5,981 nt of DNA from Lachnospiraceae bacterium UBA3282 (GCA_002361735.1 DETS01000007.1:1-5981), one strand, 5' to 3'; shown: positions 1 to 5,281, counted from the stretch's first letter. The notes: a model not told the origin generated them from the sequence alone. Numbers and translations are program-made.

Positions 1-1
1 T

Positions 2-592
2 GATGTGATTATGTGTCCGTCCTGCGGATATGCGGCGCTGAGCAGATTTTTCAAATATCTGACTTCTCCGCAGGCAAAGAATATCCAGAAGGCGATTTCC
101 GCGAATTTCAAGCCGCAGAAGGAGATGGCGGAAACCTATACCTATGATGAGGCATTGGAGCGCTATAAGATGGCGCTTGCCAATGCGATCGTCAAACAGA
201 CGAAGGCGAGCGAGAAGGCATACATTTGTCTGAAGACAGCGTGGCTTTTACGGGGGCAGGTAGAGCATCTCGATCCCGAGGAGGAGGGTTACGAGGAGAA
301 AAAGAAACAGTGTCAGGAGGAAGAAGACGAATTTCTCCGCAATGCGCTGGAAGGTTTCCTGGCAGCCAGACAGACCGAGAGTTTCCCCATGTGCGGCATG
401 GATGAGCCCACGGTGGATTTCCTGATCGCGGTGACGGCGATGCGTTTCGAGCAGTACGATGTGGCGAGCCGTCTGATCACGGGGCTGATTACGTCAAAGA
501 CGGCAAATCCCCGCATGAAGGATAAGGCGAGGGATGTGAAGGAAATGATTGTGAAGAAGGTCAAGGAAAAGAATGCCGCCGCCAAGAAATAA
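2..592 (+). CDS. DUF2225 family protein, 3' part (5' end outside window)
   Basis: The reading frame is open to the left edge, so the gene begins before the window; the GTG/ATG codons at 5 and 11 lie inside a conserved stretch and are not real starts. The visible part begins DVIMCPSCGYAALSRFF. From family knowledge this is the second, CxxC-containing half of the DUF2225 zinc-ribbon-like signature (CPxCGYAAxxRxF), whose first cysteine pair would lie upstream. The remainder is helical and charged, with a region resembling TPR-like helices (CGMDEPTVDFLIAVTAMRF) and a Lys-rich C-terminal tail (KKVKEKNAAAKK). The biochemical function of DUF2225 proteins is not known to me. The gene is followed after 17 nt by the MocR regulator with no terminator between, so the two are probably co-transcribed. 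Family call is fairly sure; function is open. Confidence 0.82.
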   Translation, partial: DVIMCPSCGYAALSRFFKYLTSPQAKNIQKAISANFKPQKEMAETYTYDEALERYKMALANAIVKQTKASEKAYICLKTAWLLRGQVEHLDPEEEGYEEKKKQCQEEEDEFLRNALEGFLAARQTESFPMCGMDEPTVDFLIAVTAMRFEQYDVASRLITGLITSKTANPRMKDKARDVKEMIVKKVKEKNAAAKK

Positions 593-609
593 CGGAGGCG
601 CAGATTGCT

Positions 610-2073
610 ATGAAAGAGTTACCGATTCGCATCCGGTTAGAGAAGGAGAGCGGTAAAACCTTATATGAGCAGCTTTATGAGTATATCCGGGAGGAGATCA
701 GGACAGGGAGCCTTTTGCCAGACGAAAGGCTGCCCTCAGCCAGATTCCTCTCGGATTCTTTGCAAGTGTCCAGAACCACGGTAGATATGGCGTACGGACA
801 GCTTGTGGCGGAAGGATATCTGACGGCGAAGCCTAAGAGCGGCTATTTTGTGAACGCCACGGAAGGGCAGTACAATACCGGAATGACGGCAGAGAGGGAG
901 AAGGCGCGGCAGGTTCCAAAGGAGGAGGAGAGCGCTTTTCGCTATGACTTTTCACCGACTGCCATTGACATGACACATTTTCCCTATGCCACCTGGAAAA
1001 AAATCACTAAAAATATTTTGGTGGATGCCAAGAGCCGGATGTTTGCATTGGGGGAGCCGCAGGGGGACGAGGAACTTCGGACTACGATATGCCGCTATTT
1101 GCACGGTTCCCGCGGCGTCAACTGCGAGCCGGCGCAGATCGTCATTGGAGCAGGAAACGACTTCCTGCTTCTTTTGCTGGAAAAACTGCTGGGGCGCCAT
1201 GTTCCGGTTGCCATGGAAAATCCGACCTATACGAGAGCCTATCGGATTTTTCGTTCCTTTGCCTACCCGATTTCTCTGATACCCATGGATGAAAAGGGGA
1301 TATGTATCGATCGGCTGCGGGAGAGCGGCGCACAGGTGGCTTATGTGATGCCTTCCAGGCAGTATCCGACAGGGATATCCATGCCGATCGGAAGGCGCAT
1401 GGAGCTTCTTGGCTGGGCGGCGGAAGCGGAAGGACGTTATCTGATAGAGGATGATTACGACAGTGAATTTCGCTATAAGGGCAGACCGCTGCCGTCCTTA
1501 CAGGCATCTGATTCACAGGGACGGGTGATCTATTTGGGAACCTTCTCAAAAGCGATCGCTCCCGCGATCCGTGTCAGCTATATGGTACTGCCGTATCCGC
1601 TTCTGGAAAAATACCGCAGTGAGTGCAGTTTTATTTCTTCCACGGTATCCAGGATCGACCAGACAATCTTAAACGAGTTTATCCGCGATGGCTATTTTGA
1701 ACGATATCTCAATAAAATGCGCAAGGTTTATCGCACGAAACACGATCTGCTCTTGGGAGAAGTGCGGGGATGGGAGAAGGATTTTGCCGTCAGCGGTGAG
1801 AATGCAGGGCTGCATATTCTTCTGACCGATAAGAGAGGAAGGGACGAGGAGAGCCTTGTCAGGGCGGCACAGAAGGCGGATGTGAGGGTTTACGGTATGA
1901 GTGCGTTTCGTATGACGGTGACGGGTTCGACGGAGAAATTGACCAATGAAGTCAAAATAGCGGAGGAAAGGAAGGGGAAAAACAGTCCGGCGACTGTGAT
2001 CCTTGGCTATGGGAGTTTGTCTGAGACAGAGATCAGAGAGGGAATCGAGAGATTAAAAAAAGCCTGGCGGTAA
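610..2073 (+). CDS. MocR/PdxR-type GntR regulator with aminotransferase-like domain
   Basis: This 487-aa cytoplasmic DNA-binding regulator has the normal length of the MocR subfamily. Residues about 15-81 form a GntR-type winged helix (LPSARFLSDSLQVSRTTVD is the recognition region, followed by the wing GYLTAKPKSGYFV). A linker leads to a fold-type I aminotransferase domain from about residue 110. PLP-site residues are intact: the EDDYDSEF motif (Asp281, Tyr283) and the Schiff-base lysine in GTFSKAIAP (Lys314). Their spacing matches Bacillus GabR. MocR proteins use PLP or its adduct with an amino acid as ligand and rarely have real transaminase activity; known members control GABA use, PLP synthesis or taurine use. 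None of those target genes is in the window, so the ligand cannot be named. The start is supported by GGAGG at 594-598. The gene sits 17 nt behind the DUF2225 gene and ends inside the terminator hairpin it shares with the converging TetR gene. Confidence 0.93.
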   Translation: MKELPIRIRLEKESGKTLYEQLYEYIREEIRTGSLLPDERLPSARFLSDSLQVSRTTVDMAYGQLVAEGYLTAKPKSGYFVNATEGQYNTGMTAEREKARQVPKEEESAFRYDFSPTAIDMTHFPYATWKKITKNILVDAKSRMFALGEPQGDEELRTTICRYLHGSRGVNCEPAQIVIGAGNDFLLLLLEKLLGRHVPVAMENPTYTRAYRIFRSFAYPISLIPMDEKGICIDRLRESGAQVAYVMPSRQYPTGISMPIGRRMELLGWAAEAEGRYLIEDDYDSEFRYKGRPLPSLQASDSQGRVIYLGTFSKAIAPAIRVSYMVLPYPLLEKYRSECSFISSTVSRIDQTILNEFIRDGYFERYLNKMRKVYRTKHDLLLGEVRGWEKDFAVSGENAGLHILLTDKRGRDEESLVRAAQKADVRVYGMSAFRMTVTGSTEKLTNEVKIAEERKGKNSPATVILGYGSLSETEIREGIERLKKAWR

Positions 2074-2085
2074 GCCGGGCTTTTT
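2057..2085. terminator. bidirectional terminator between MocR and TetR genes
   Basis: The arms AAAAAGCCTGGC (2057-2068) and GCCGGGCTTTTT (2074-2085) pair over 12 positions with one T-G wobble. The loop is GGTAA (2069-2073), and its TAA is the stop codon of the MocR gene. The right arm ends in a T run for the plus strand. A run of seven A's at 2055-2061 gives the U tail for the minus strand, so the same hairpin can stop transcripts of both converging genes. Confidence 0.85.
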
Positions 2086-2091
2086 GGTGGT

Positions 2092-2694
2092 TTATTTGTA
2101 TGACAGTGCCTTCACCATATCCAGATAAGCGCAGCTCTCATCGTAGAGCATGTCCGGATGGAAGGACGCATCCTCAAAATGGGCATTCATCAGTCCGTTT
2201 AAGGTGTAGGTGAGCATATGATCGAGTTTCTCATAATCGACCTCAGCCTTAAACCGCGAACGATCCGCCTGATTTTTCAGGACAGCCTGCACGTCGCTCA
2301 GCACATTTCGCTGGCGCTCAATGGCCACCAGCGCTTCGCTCACATCCTCGCGGCGGCAGCGGTTTAAGAACTGCTGCATATAGGGATAGTTCTTAAGCAC
2401 CTGCAGTCTGGCATATTCCATCAGTCTGCGGATCTCAAAATAATCCTGCTCGGTGGAGGAGACGGCGCCCGTCAACTCCAGTTTCATAAAGCGTACACTG
2501 TAATCAAAGAGGAAGCTGTAGAGACCGAGCTTACTCCCAAAATAGTGAAACAGTAATCCTTTACTGATGCCGGCCTCAACCACGATGTCATCTGTACTGG
2601 CATGTTTATAGCCACCTAAGGCAAATACCTTTAAGGCGGCATTGATCATGCGGTCCTGCTTTTCTTTTTTCAGATCAAAAAATTTTTCGTTCAT
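2092..2694 (-). CDS. TetR/AcrR family transcriptional regulator
   Basis: This 200-aa protein has the usual length of the family. The N-terminal DNA-binding domain spans residues about 10-58, with the helix-turn-helix at about 33-53 (STDDIVVEAGISKGLLFHYF), a near-textbook TetR signature. The rest is an all-helical ligand-binding and dimerisation domain without a recognisable subfamily. The start ATG is preceded by GGGGAAG five or so bases upstream on the minus strand. A good sigma-A promoter lies 45 nt further out (2739-2767), and palindromes that could be its operators lie just beyond. TetR genes most often control themselves and a divergent neighbour, which here is the acidic membrane-anchored protein gene; that link is inference. 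The ligand is unknown. Confidence 0.93.
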   Translation of the reverse strand: MNEKFFDLKKEKQDRMINAALKVFALGGYKHASTDDIVVEAGISKGLLFHYFGSKLGLYSFLFDYSVRFMKLELTGAVSSTEQDYFEIRRLMEYARLQVLKNYPYMQQFLNRCRREDVSEALVAIERQRNVLSDVQAVLKNQADRSRFKAEVDYEKLDHMLTYTLNGLMNAHFEDASFHPDMLYDESCAYLDMVKALSYK

Positions 2695-2738
2695 GTCTTC
2701 CCCGATTCTACATAAATTGACCTTTTCAGTCAGATTTT

Positions 2739-2767
2739 ACTATAGCACAATAGCGGCGAGGATTCAA
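2739..2767 (-). promoter_or_regulatory. sigma-A promoter of the TetR gene
   Basis: On the minus strand there is a -35 TTGAAT (2762-2767), a 17-bp spacer and a -10 TATAGT (2739-2744). Both boxes are close to consensus with optimal spacing. The expected transcript start is near 2732, about 38 nt before the start codon. Confidence 0.72.
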
Positions 2768-2770
2768 TGT

Positions 2771-2825
2771 TAAGAACGAAACTAGTTTCGAAAAATTTTC
2801 GGAGCACAACATGTTGTGGTTCTTA
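2771..2825. promoter_or_regulatory. nested palindromes, probable operator cluster
   Basis: Two perfect 14-bp palindromes, CGAAACTAGTTTCG (2777-2790) and CACAACATGTTGTG (2805-2818), have centres 28 bp apart. Between them is a near-palindrome CGAAAAATTTTCG (2789-2801). The whole block is framed by a perfect 7-bp inverted repeat, TAAGAAC (2771-2777) and GTTCTTA (2819-2825). It starts 4 bp upstream of the TetR gene's -35 box and lies about 50 bp upstream of the probable promoter of the divergent gene. Palindromes of this size fit dimeric TetR-type repressors, so control by the adjacent regulator is plausible but unproven. Confidence 0.55.
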
Positions 2826-2875
2826 TGCGGATTTGGTAATTTTTTCTGTTTTTTTATACATATTCTCTTTTCATT

Positions 2876-2906
2876 TTTACAAAATAGTATTAGTATATAT
2901 TATAAC
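2876..2906 (+). promoter_or_regulatory. probable promoter of the acidic membrane-anchored protein gene
   Basis: TTTACA (2876-2881, five of six consensus bases) is followed after 16 bp by TATTAT (2898-2903). Alternatively TATAAC (2901-2906) could be the -10, at a less usual 19-bp spacing. The surrounding 2840-2905 stretch is strongly AT-rich. The leader to the start codon would be about 35 nt. Confidence 0.45.
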
Positions 2907-2943
2907 AGATACTTGGGCGACAATCCGTGAAAGGAGAACACTG

Positions 2944-3333
2944 ATGGCAAAAAAATTTGGTAAAGTATTATTACTGACAGCGGCTCTTGGCGCCGTAGCG
3001 GGAGGGGCATACTACTATCTGAAAGGCAAAGACGCCTTTTTGGATGATGATTTTGCCGATGACGATTTCGATAACTTTGACGAAGACCTCGACGAGGGCG
3101 ATTCCGACCGCAACTATGTGAATCTGGATCTGAATAAGGCGGAAACGCCGGAGGAAGCTTTGAAAGGAACAGGCGATCAAAGCGATGCCGCAATCAACGG
3201 AAAAGACGGGAAAGTGGATTTTAAAGAGGGTATTCAGGCGGCAAAGGCGGAAGCAACGGATAAGATCGTCGGCGGAGCCAAGAAGGTCGAGGAGTTTTTC
3301 GATGATGAAGACGACGAATACACGGCAGGATAG
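2944..3333 (+). CDS. small membrane-anchored acidic protein, unknown function
   Basis: This 129-aa protein is not one I can assign to a family. The start ATG at 2944 is set by AAAGGAG (2930-2936); the open frame extends upstream to 2767, but that part is AT-rich leader and operator sequence without a ribosome site. Residues 5-26 (KVLLLTAALGAVAGGAYYYL) form one hydrophobic segment after a basic MAKKFGK start, so the protein is probably anchored with a short cytoplasmic N-terminus, or is an uncleaved signal anchor. Residues 31-56 are extremely rich in Asp and Glu. Residues 93-118 look like a charged amphipathic helix, and the end is again acidic (FFDDEDDEYTAG). The layout is a little like YtxH-type small envelope proteins, but the acidic blocks are not typical. 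It is divergent from the TetR gene, which may regulate it. Confidence 0.82.
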   Translation: MAKKFGKVLLLTAALGAVAGGAYYYLKGKDAFLDDDFADDDFDNFDEDLDEGDSDRNYVNLDLNKAETPEEALKGTGDQSDAAINGKDGKVDFKEGIQAAKAEATDKIVGGAKKVEEFFDDEDDEYTAG

Positions 3334-3377
3334 GTACCGAATCACAGCGTAATAAAGGGAGTATTCAGCATAAAAAC

Positions 3378-3414
3378 AGGAGGTATCCTTCTTCACAAGG
3401 ATGCCTCCTTTCTT
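3378..3414. terminator. bidirectional terminator between the acidic protein and DUF6062-like genes
   Basis: AGGAGGTATCCTT (3378-3390) pairs with AAGGATGCCTCCT (3397-3409) over 13 positions with a single T-G wobble, around a CTTCAC loop. The plus strand continues TTCTTAATTTTTT. On the minus strand the hairpin is followed by GTTTTTA, so it can also end the transcript of the gene at 3456-4217. The AGGAGG in the arm resembles a ribosome site but has no gene behind it. Confidence 0.85.
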
Positions 3415-3455
3415 AATTTTTTATATCGTATTCGCATTTACGGAAAGCAATCTGC

Positions 3456-4217
3456 CTATTTATTCGCCTGATACGGCGGATCGGCAGGATAACCGCCTTT
3501 TAATTTCTGCATCCCGCGCTGGATCGCGTCTCTTGAATTTTTCCAGTCGGCGTCCTTATTGCGGTAATCGAATTTCTCCACCAGCCAGGAAACATCTTCT
3601 GACAACCGTGTCATATTTTCTTCCATCAACGGGAACACCAGATCATAAAACGCCTTTTTGTCCTTATCGTTTAAGCGGCTTTCGCTCGCTTCACACAGAT
3701 CGCCGAAGTGGTGGAGGCAGAAGCCTTTGCCGGTTTTCACTTTTTCCCGAAATTCGGGGTCTTTTTGGAACATTACGAAAAAGGTGTCCAGATAGCGCTC
3801 GTAGGTATCCGCATAGCGTTTGCAGATATAGCAGGACGTTTCCTTTTCCAAGGCCCAGATACCGATGGGATTGGTGCGGCCGCTCTGTTTTTTGAGCATA
3901 TCCTTAAAGGAGGTCTTTCCGGGTTTGAAGCCTTTGATCTGTTCATGCAGTTCGCGGTTCATACGCTGATAATGCGTTTTCAGGATCCAGGCGTTCCCCA
4001 GCGTATTTCCGTAATCAAACATTTTTTTGAAATGATCTCTGCAAAAACCCTCTTTGTCAGTCTGCTCTCTGACGTCGCTCTCCATGTAAGAAGAACCGGA
4101 GCCGAGAACAAAATCCAAAAGATCCTGCTCCACGTTGCGCTCAATAAAGCAAAAAGGGCACTCGTCCCGGGCATTCATAGCGTCGTTTAGGGGGATGGTG
4201 TAGAGTTTTTCTTTCAT
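3456..4217 (-). CDS. DUF6062-like protein with duplicated CxxC...CxxH motifs
   Basis: This 253-aa soluble protein has no signal peptide or membrane segment. It resembles the DUF6062 proteins common in Lachnospiraceae (recalled, not searched); their function is unknown to me. The chain holds two copies of one pattern: CPFC (Cys20, Cys23) then GFCRDHF (Cys59, His62), and CYIC (Cys129, Cys132) then GFCLHHF (Cys167, His170). The gaps are almost equal (36 and 35 residues between the second Cys and third Cys). This suggests an internal duplication with two metal sites, probably zinc, or redox-active cysteine pairs. The C-terminal third is helical and charged. The start is supported by AAAGGAG seven bases upstream, and a good extended -10 promoter lies at 4263-4291. 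It is transcribed alone, divergent from the AbrB/SARP module. Confidence 0.85.
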   Translation of the reverse strand: MKEKLYTIPLNDAMNARDECPFCFIERNVEQDLLDFVLGSGSSYMESDVREQTDKEGFCRDHFKKMFDYGNTLGNAWILKTHYQRMNRELHEQIKGFKPGKTSFKDMLKKQSGRTNPIGIWALEKETSCYICKRYADTYERYLDTFFVMFQKDPEFREKVKTGKGFCLHHFGDLCEASESRLNDKDKKAFYDLVFPLMEENMTRLSEDVSWLVEKFDYRNKDADWKNSRDAIQRGMQKLKGGYPADPPYQANK

Positions 4218-4262
4218 GGGTAACTCCTTTCGCAGACAACGGATTCGCGTTTCTTATCATTT

Positions 4263-4291
4263 AGTATAACACTTCAAAGCAAATATGGAAA
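4263..4291 (-). promoter_or_regulatory. extended -10 promoter of the DUF6062-like gene
   Basis: On the minus strand there is TTTCCA (4286-4291), a 17-bp spacer and TATACT (4263-4268), with a TG one base before the -10 (TGTTATACT). The leader would be about 40 nt to the ATG ending at 4217. Confidence 0.65.
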
Positions 4292-4320
4292 GTACGGGAT
4301 GGAAAACGACTACAAGCTGC

Positions 4321-4349
4321 TTTACATAATATTGGCTTTGTGATAAAAT
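4321..4349 (+). promoter_or_regulatory. extended -10 promoter of the AbrB-like/SARP-like genes
   Basis: A -35 TTTACA (4321-4326), 17-bp spacer and -10 TAAAAT (4344-4349) are present, with the extended motif TGA directly before the -10 (TGATAAAAT). The expected transcript start is near 4356. No terminator is visible before 5169, so both regulator genes should be on one transcript. Confidence 0.7.
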
Positions 4350-4357
4350 TATGTAAA
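4321..4357. repeat. perfect 10-bp inverted repeat bracketing the promoter, probable operator
   Basis: TTTACATAAT (4321-4330) and ATTATGTAAA (4348-4357) are exact reverse complements separated by 17 bp, giving 27 bp (about 2.5 helical turns) from arm centre to arm centre. The left arm contains the -35 box; the right arm overlaps the end of the -10 and the expected transcript start. A bound dimer or two cooperating dimers would block RNA polymerase. Autoregulation by the AbrB-like or SARP-like product is the simplest idea but is inference. Confidence 0.6.
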
Positions 4358-4380
4358 CCATTATACGGCGGGCAAATAAA

Positions 4381-4453
4381 ATGAGGAGGTATCAAAAGAA
4401 GACAGCCTGACCTGTTGAATGTGCAGGGAGAGCCGGATGATGAAAAAACGTAA
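4381..4453 (+). other. leader segment with orphan Shine-Dalgarno and possible short leader peptide
   Basis: The transcript leader holds an ideal AGGAGGT (4384-4390), but no ATG, GTG or TTG follows at a usable distance; the next candidates are over 20 nt away. An ATG at 4381 overlaps this site and reads a nine-residue basic peptide, MRRYQKKTA, ending at TGA 4408-4410, with only a weak GGCGGG upstream of it. A frame beginning ATC at 4391 stays open for 20 codons to TAA 4451-4453. This could be a leader peptide, an antisense or ribosome stand-by site, or the remnant of a lost start codon. Confidence 0.25.
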
Positions 4454-4466
4454 AAGGGGAAAAAGG

Positions 4467-4634
4467 ATGAAAGTACAAGTGAAAAACGAAGGGATGATTT
4501 ATCTTCCCGCGCAGGCAAGGGCGGCTTTTGCCATCAGAGAGCAGGATTTTCTGGAATGCAGCATCACGCAGACGGGAATCCTGCTGACACCACTCCTCCT
4601 GACGCAAAGTATGGTCGGGACGAAAAAAAATTAG
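4467..4634 (+). CDS. small AbrB/SpoVT-like (swapped-hairpin) protein
   Basis: This 55-aa product has the AbrB/MazE signature: VKNEGMIYLPAQARAAFAI followed by REQDFLECSITQTGILLTPL. This corresponds to the family pattern of a strand, a G-x-I-x-L/I-P turn, a short helix, then an acidic D-x-L-E strand and a G-I-x-L-x-P strand. Such proteins dimerise through swapped hairpins and bind DNA, either as antitoxins or transition-state regulators; no toxin gene is adjacent. I chose ATG 4467, with AAGGGGA upstream, because it starts directly at the domain. ATG 4440 (AGGGAG at 4425-4430) would add a basic MKKRKRGKR extension and is a real alternative. The gene ends seven bases before the ATG of the SARP-like gene, at a run of eight A's, and may in truth be the N-terminal domain of that regulator. 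Confidence 0.68.
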   Translation: MKVQVKNEGMIYLPAQARAAFAIREQDFLECSITQTGILLTPLLLTQSMVGTKKN

Positions 4635-4641
4635 CGTACAG

Positions 4642-5169
4642 ATGGAATGCTTTGGCAAATTCAGCATTTATGGAAATGGGCGCTATCATCCGATGAAAAA
4701 CAGAAAAGCGGAAGAATTGCTCGCCTATCTTTGCTGCAGCGGAGGGAGGGCAGTCAGAAAAAGAATGTTGGAAGAGATTATGTGGGCGGAAGCGGAGAGG
4801 GGAAAGGCCCGCGACAGTCTGTACAAAGTATGCGCGTTTCTGAACGGATGGCAGGAAAAAGAAGGGATTGAGCTGCCGCTTGCCATATACAGAGAAGAAA
4901 TCTATTTGGATACGGAGCTGATAGAACTGGATCTGCAGGAGTTTCTCAAGTGCCTCGACAGTGAGAATGTGGAGGATTGGGAACGCGCGGAACGGATCTA
5001 TACGGCTCCGCTTTTATTTGAGAACAGCTATGAATGGGTGGAGGAATATGAAGCTGTCTATGATATGGCGTATTATGAAGTACTCGGCAGACTCCTAGTC
5101 CACTATGAGAAACAGGGGAATAAGGAGAGGGCGGTTTACTACAGCCGGAAACTGAAAGGATTCCGATAA
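4642..5169 (+). CDS. SARP-like regulator: winged helix plus BTAD domain
   Basis: The 175-aa product begins with an OmpR-type winged helix (residues about 3-93: CFGKFSIYGNG, then RKAEELLAYL, RGKARDSLYKVCAFL as recognition region, and the wing IYREEIYLD). A bacterial transcriptional activator domain (BTAD) of TPR-like helices follows (about 97-175: LDLQEFLKCL, the WERAERIYTAPLLFE repeat, and LGRLLVHYEKQGNKERAVYYSRKL). This order defines SARP-type activators, first known from antibiotic clusters of actinomycetes; clostridia carry related output domains. The BTAD is short (about 80 residues rather than about 150), so only its first helices are present. The ATG at 4642 has no good ribosome site and lies seven bases after the AbrB-like stop. 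Translation is probably coupled, or the frame is entered from the AbrB-like frame at the A8 run. Upstream in-frame codons read KKISVQ, which looks like continued coding sequence. Its likely target is the adjacent repeat array and gene at 5282. Confidence 0.78.
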   Translation: MECFGKFSIYGNGRYHPMKNRKAEELLAYLCCSGGRAVRKRMLEEIMWAEAERGKARDSLYKVCAFLNGWQEKEGIELPLAIYREEIYLDTELIELDLQEFLKCLDSENVEDWERAERIYTAPLLFENSYEWVEEYEAVYDMAYYEVLGRLLVHYEKQGNKERAVYYSRKLKGFR

Positions 5170-5198
5170 CTTTCCGATTTGTTTCCGGAAACTTTCCG
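5160..5198 (+). repeat. four direct repeats at 11-bp pitch, probable SARP binding sites
   Basis: ATTCCG (5160), TTTCCG (5171), TTTCCG (5182) and TTTCCG (5193) start exactly 11 bp apart; the seventh base is always A or G. The first copy lies in the last codons of the SARP-like gene. The last ends about 11 bp before an extended -10 box. SARP activators are known to bind tandem direct heptamers at 11-bp pitch, with the last copy about 8 bp from the -10, so that the sites occupy the -35 region on one face of the helix. The array contains a 12-bp palindrome, GTTTCCGGAAAC (5181-5192), which is an alternative reading. Confidence 0.72.
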
Positions 5199-5206
5199 GG
5201 CGGTCG

Positions 5207-5215
5207 TGCTACACT
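5207..5215 (+). promoter_or_regulatory. activator-type promoter of the RhiA-like gene
   Basis: The -10 TACACT (5210-5215) carries an extended TG motif (5207-5208). The hexamer 17 bp upstream (GGAAAC) does not resemble a -35 and instead falls between the 11-bp repeats. This suggests a promoter that needs the bound activator. The transcript start would be near 5222, giving a leader of about 60 nt. Confidence 0.55.
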
Positions 5216-5281
5216 GGCTCCATCAGACAGGAAGCGCAGCTGCAAAATGTTTGAAAAAACAAAAATATGGAGGAAAAGACT

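Noticed and set aside
1142..1549. A 135-codon minus-strand frame inside the MocR gene
   Set aside because: It lies fully antisense to the conserved aminotransferase domain and has low-complexity P/S/R composition and no regulatory signals.
2717..2732. TTGAC...GTCA inverted repeat as a TetR operator near the TetR transcript start
   Set aside because: Only four to five bases per arm with a seven-base gap; this is weak next to the perfect palindromes nearby, though its location over the transcript start would suit repression.
2767..2943. A 59-residue N-terminal extension of the acidic protein
   Set aside because: The extension would translate the palindromes and AT-rich promoter, has no ribosome site, and the ATG at 2944 has an ideal AAAGGAG before it.
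3401..3895. A 164-codon plus-strand frame antisense to the DUF6062-like gene
   Set aside because: It starts inside the terminator arm, right after an AGGAGG that belongs to the hairpin, and encodes arginine/serine/proline-rich sequence with no family resemblance; the minus-strand gene with paired Cys/His motifs is the real one.
4384..4390. AGGAGGT as ribosome site of the AbrB-like gene
   Set aside because: The nearest in-frame ATG (4419) is 28 bases away and the better starts at 4440 and 4467 have closer purine-rich sites of their own.
5181..5192. GTTTCCGGAAAC palindrome as a stand-alone operator
   Set aside because: It is better explained as one member of the four-copy 11-bp direct repeat; the flanking copies do not extend the palindrome. 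It stays possible as a secondary reading.
5160..5198. The short periodic repeats as a CRISPR or minisatellite
   Set aside because: The 6-7 bp units with 4-5 bp between them are far too short for CRISPR, and they end precisely at a promoter.
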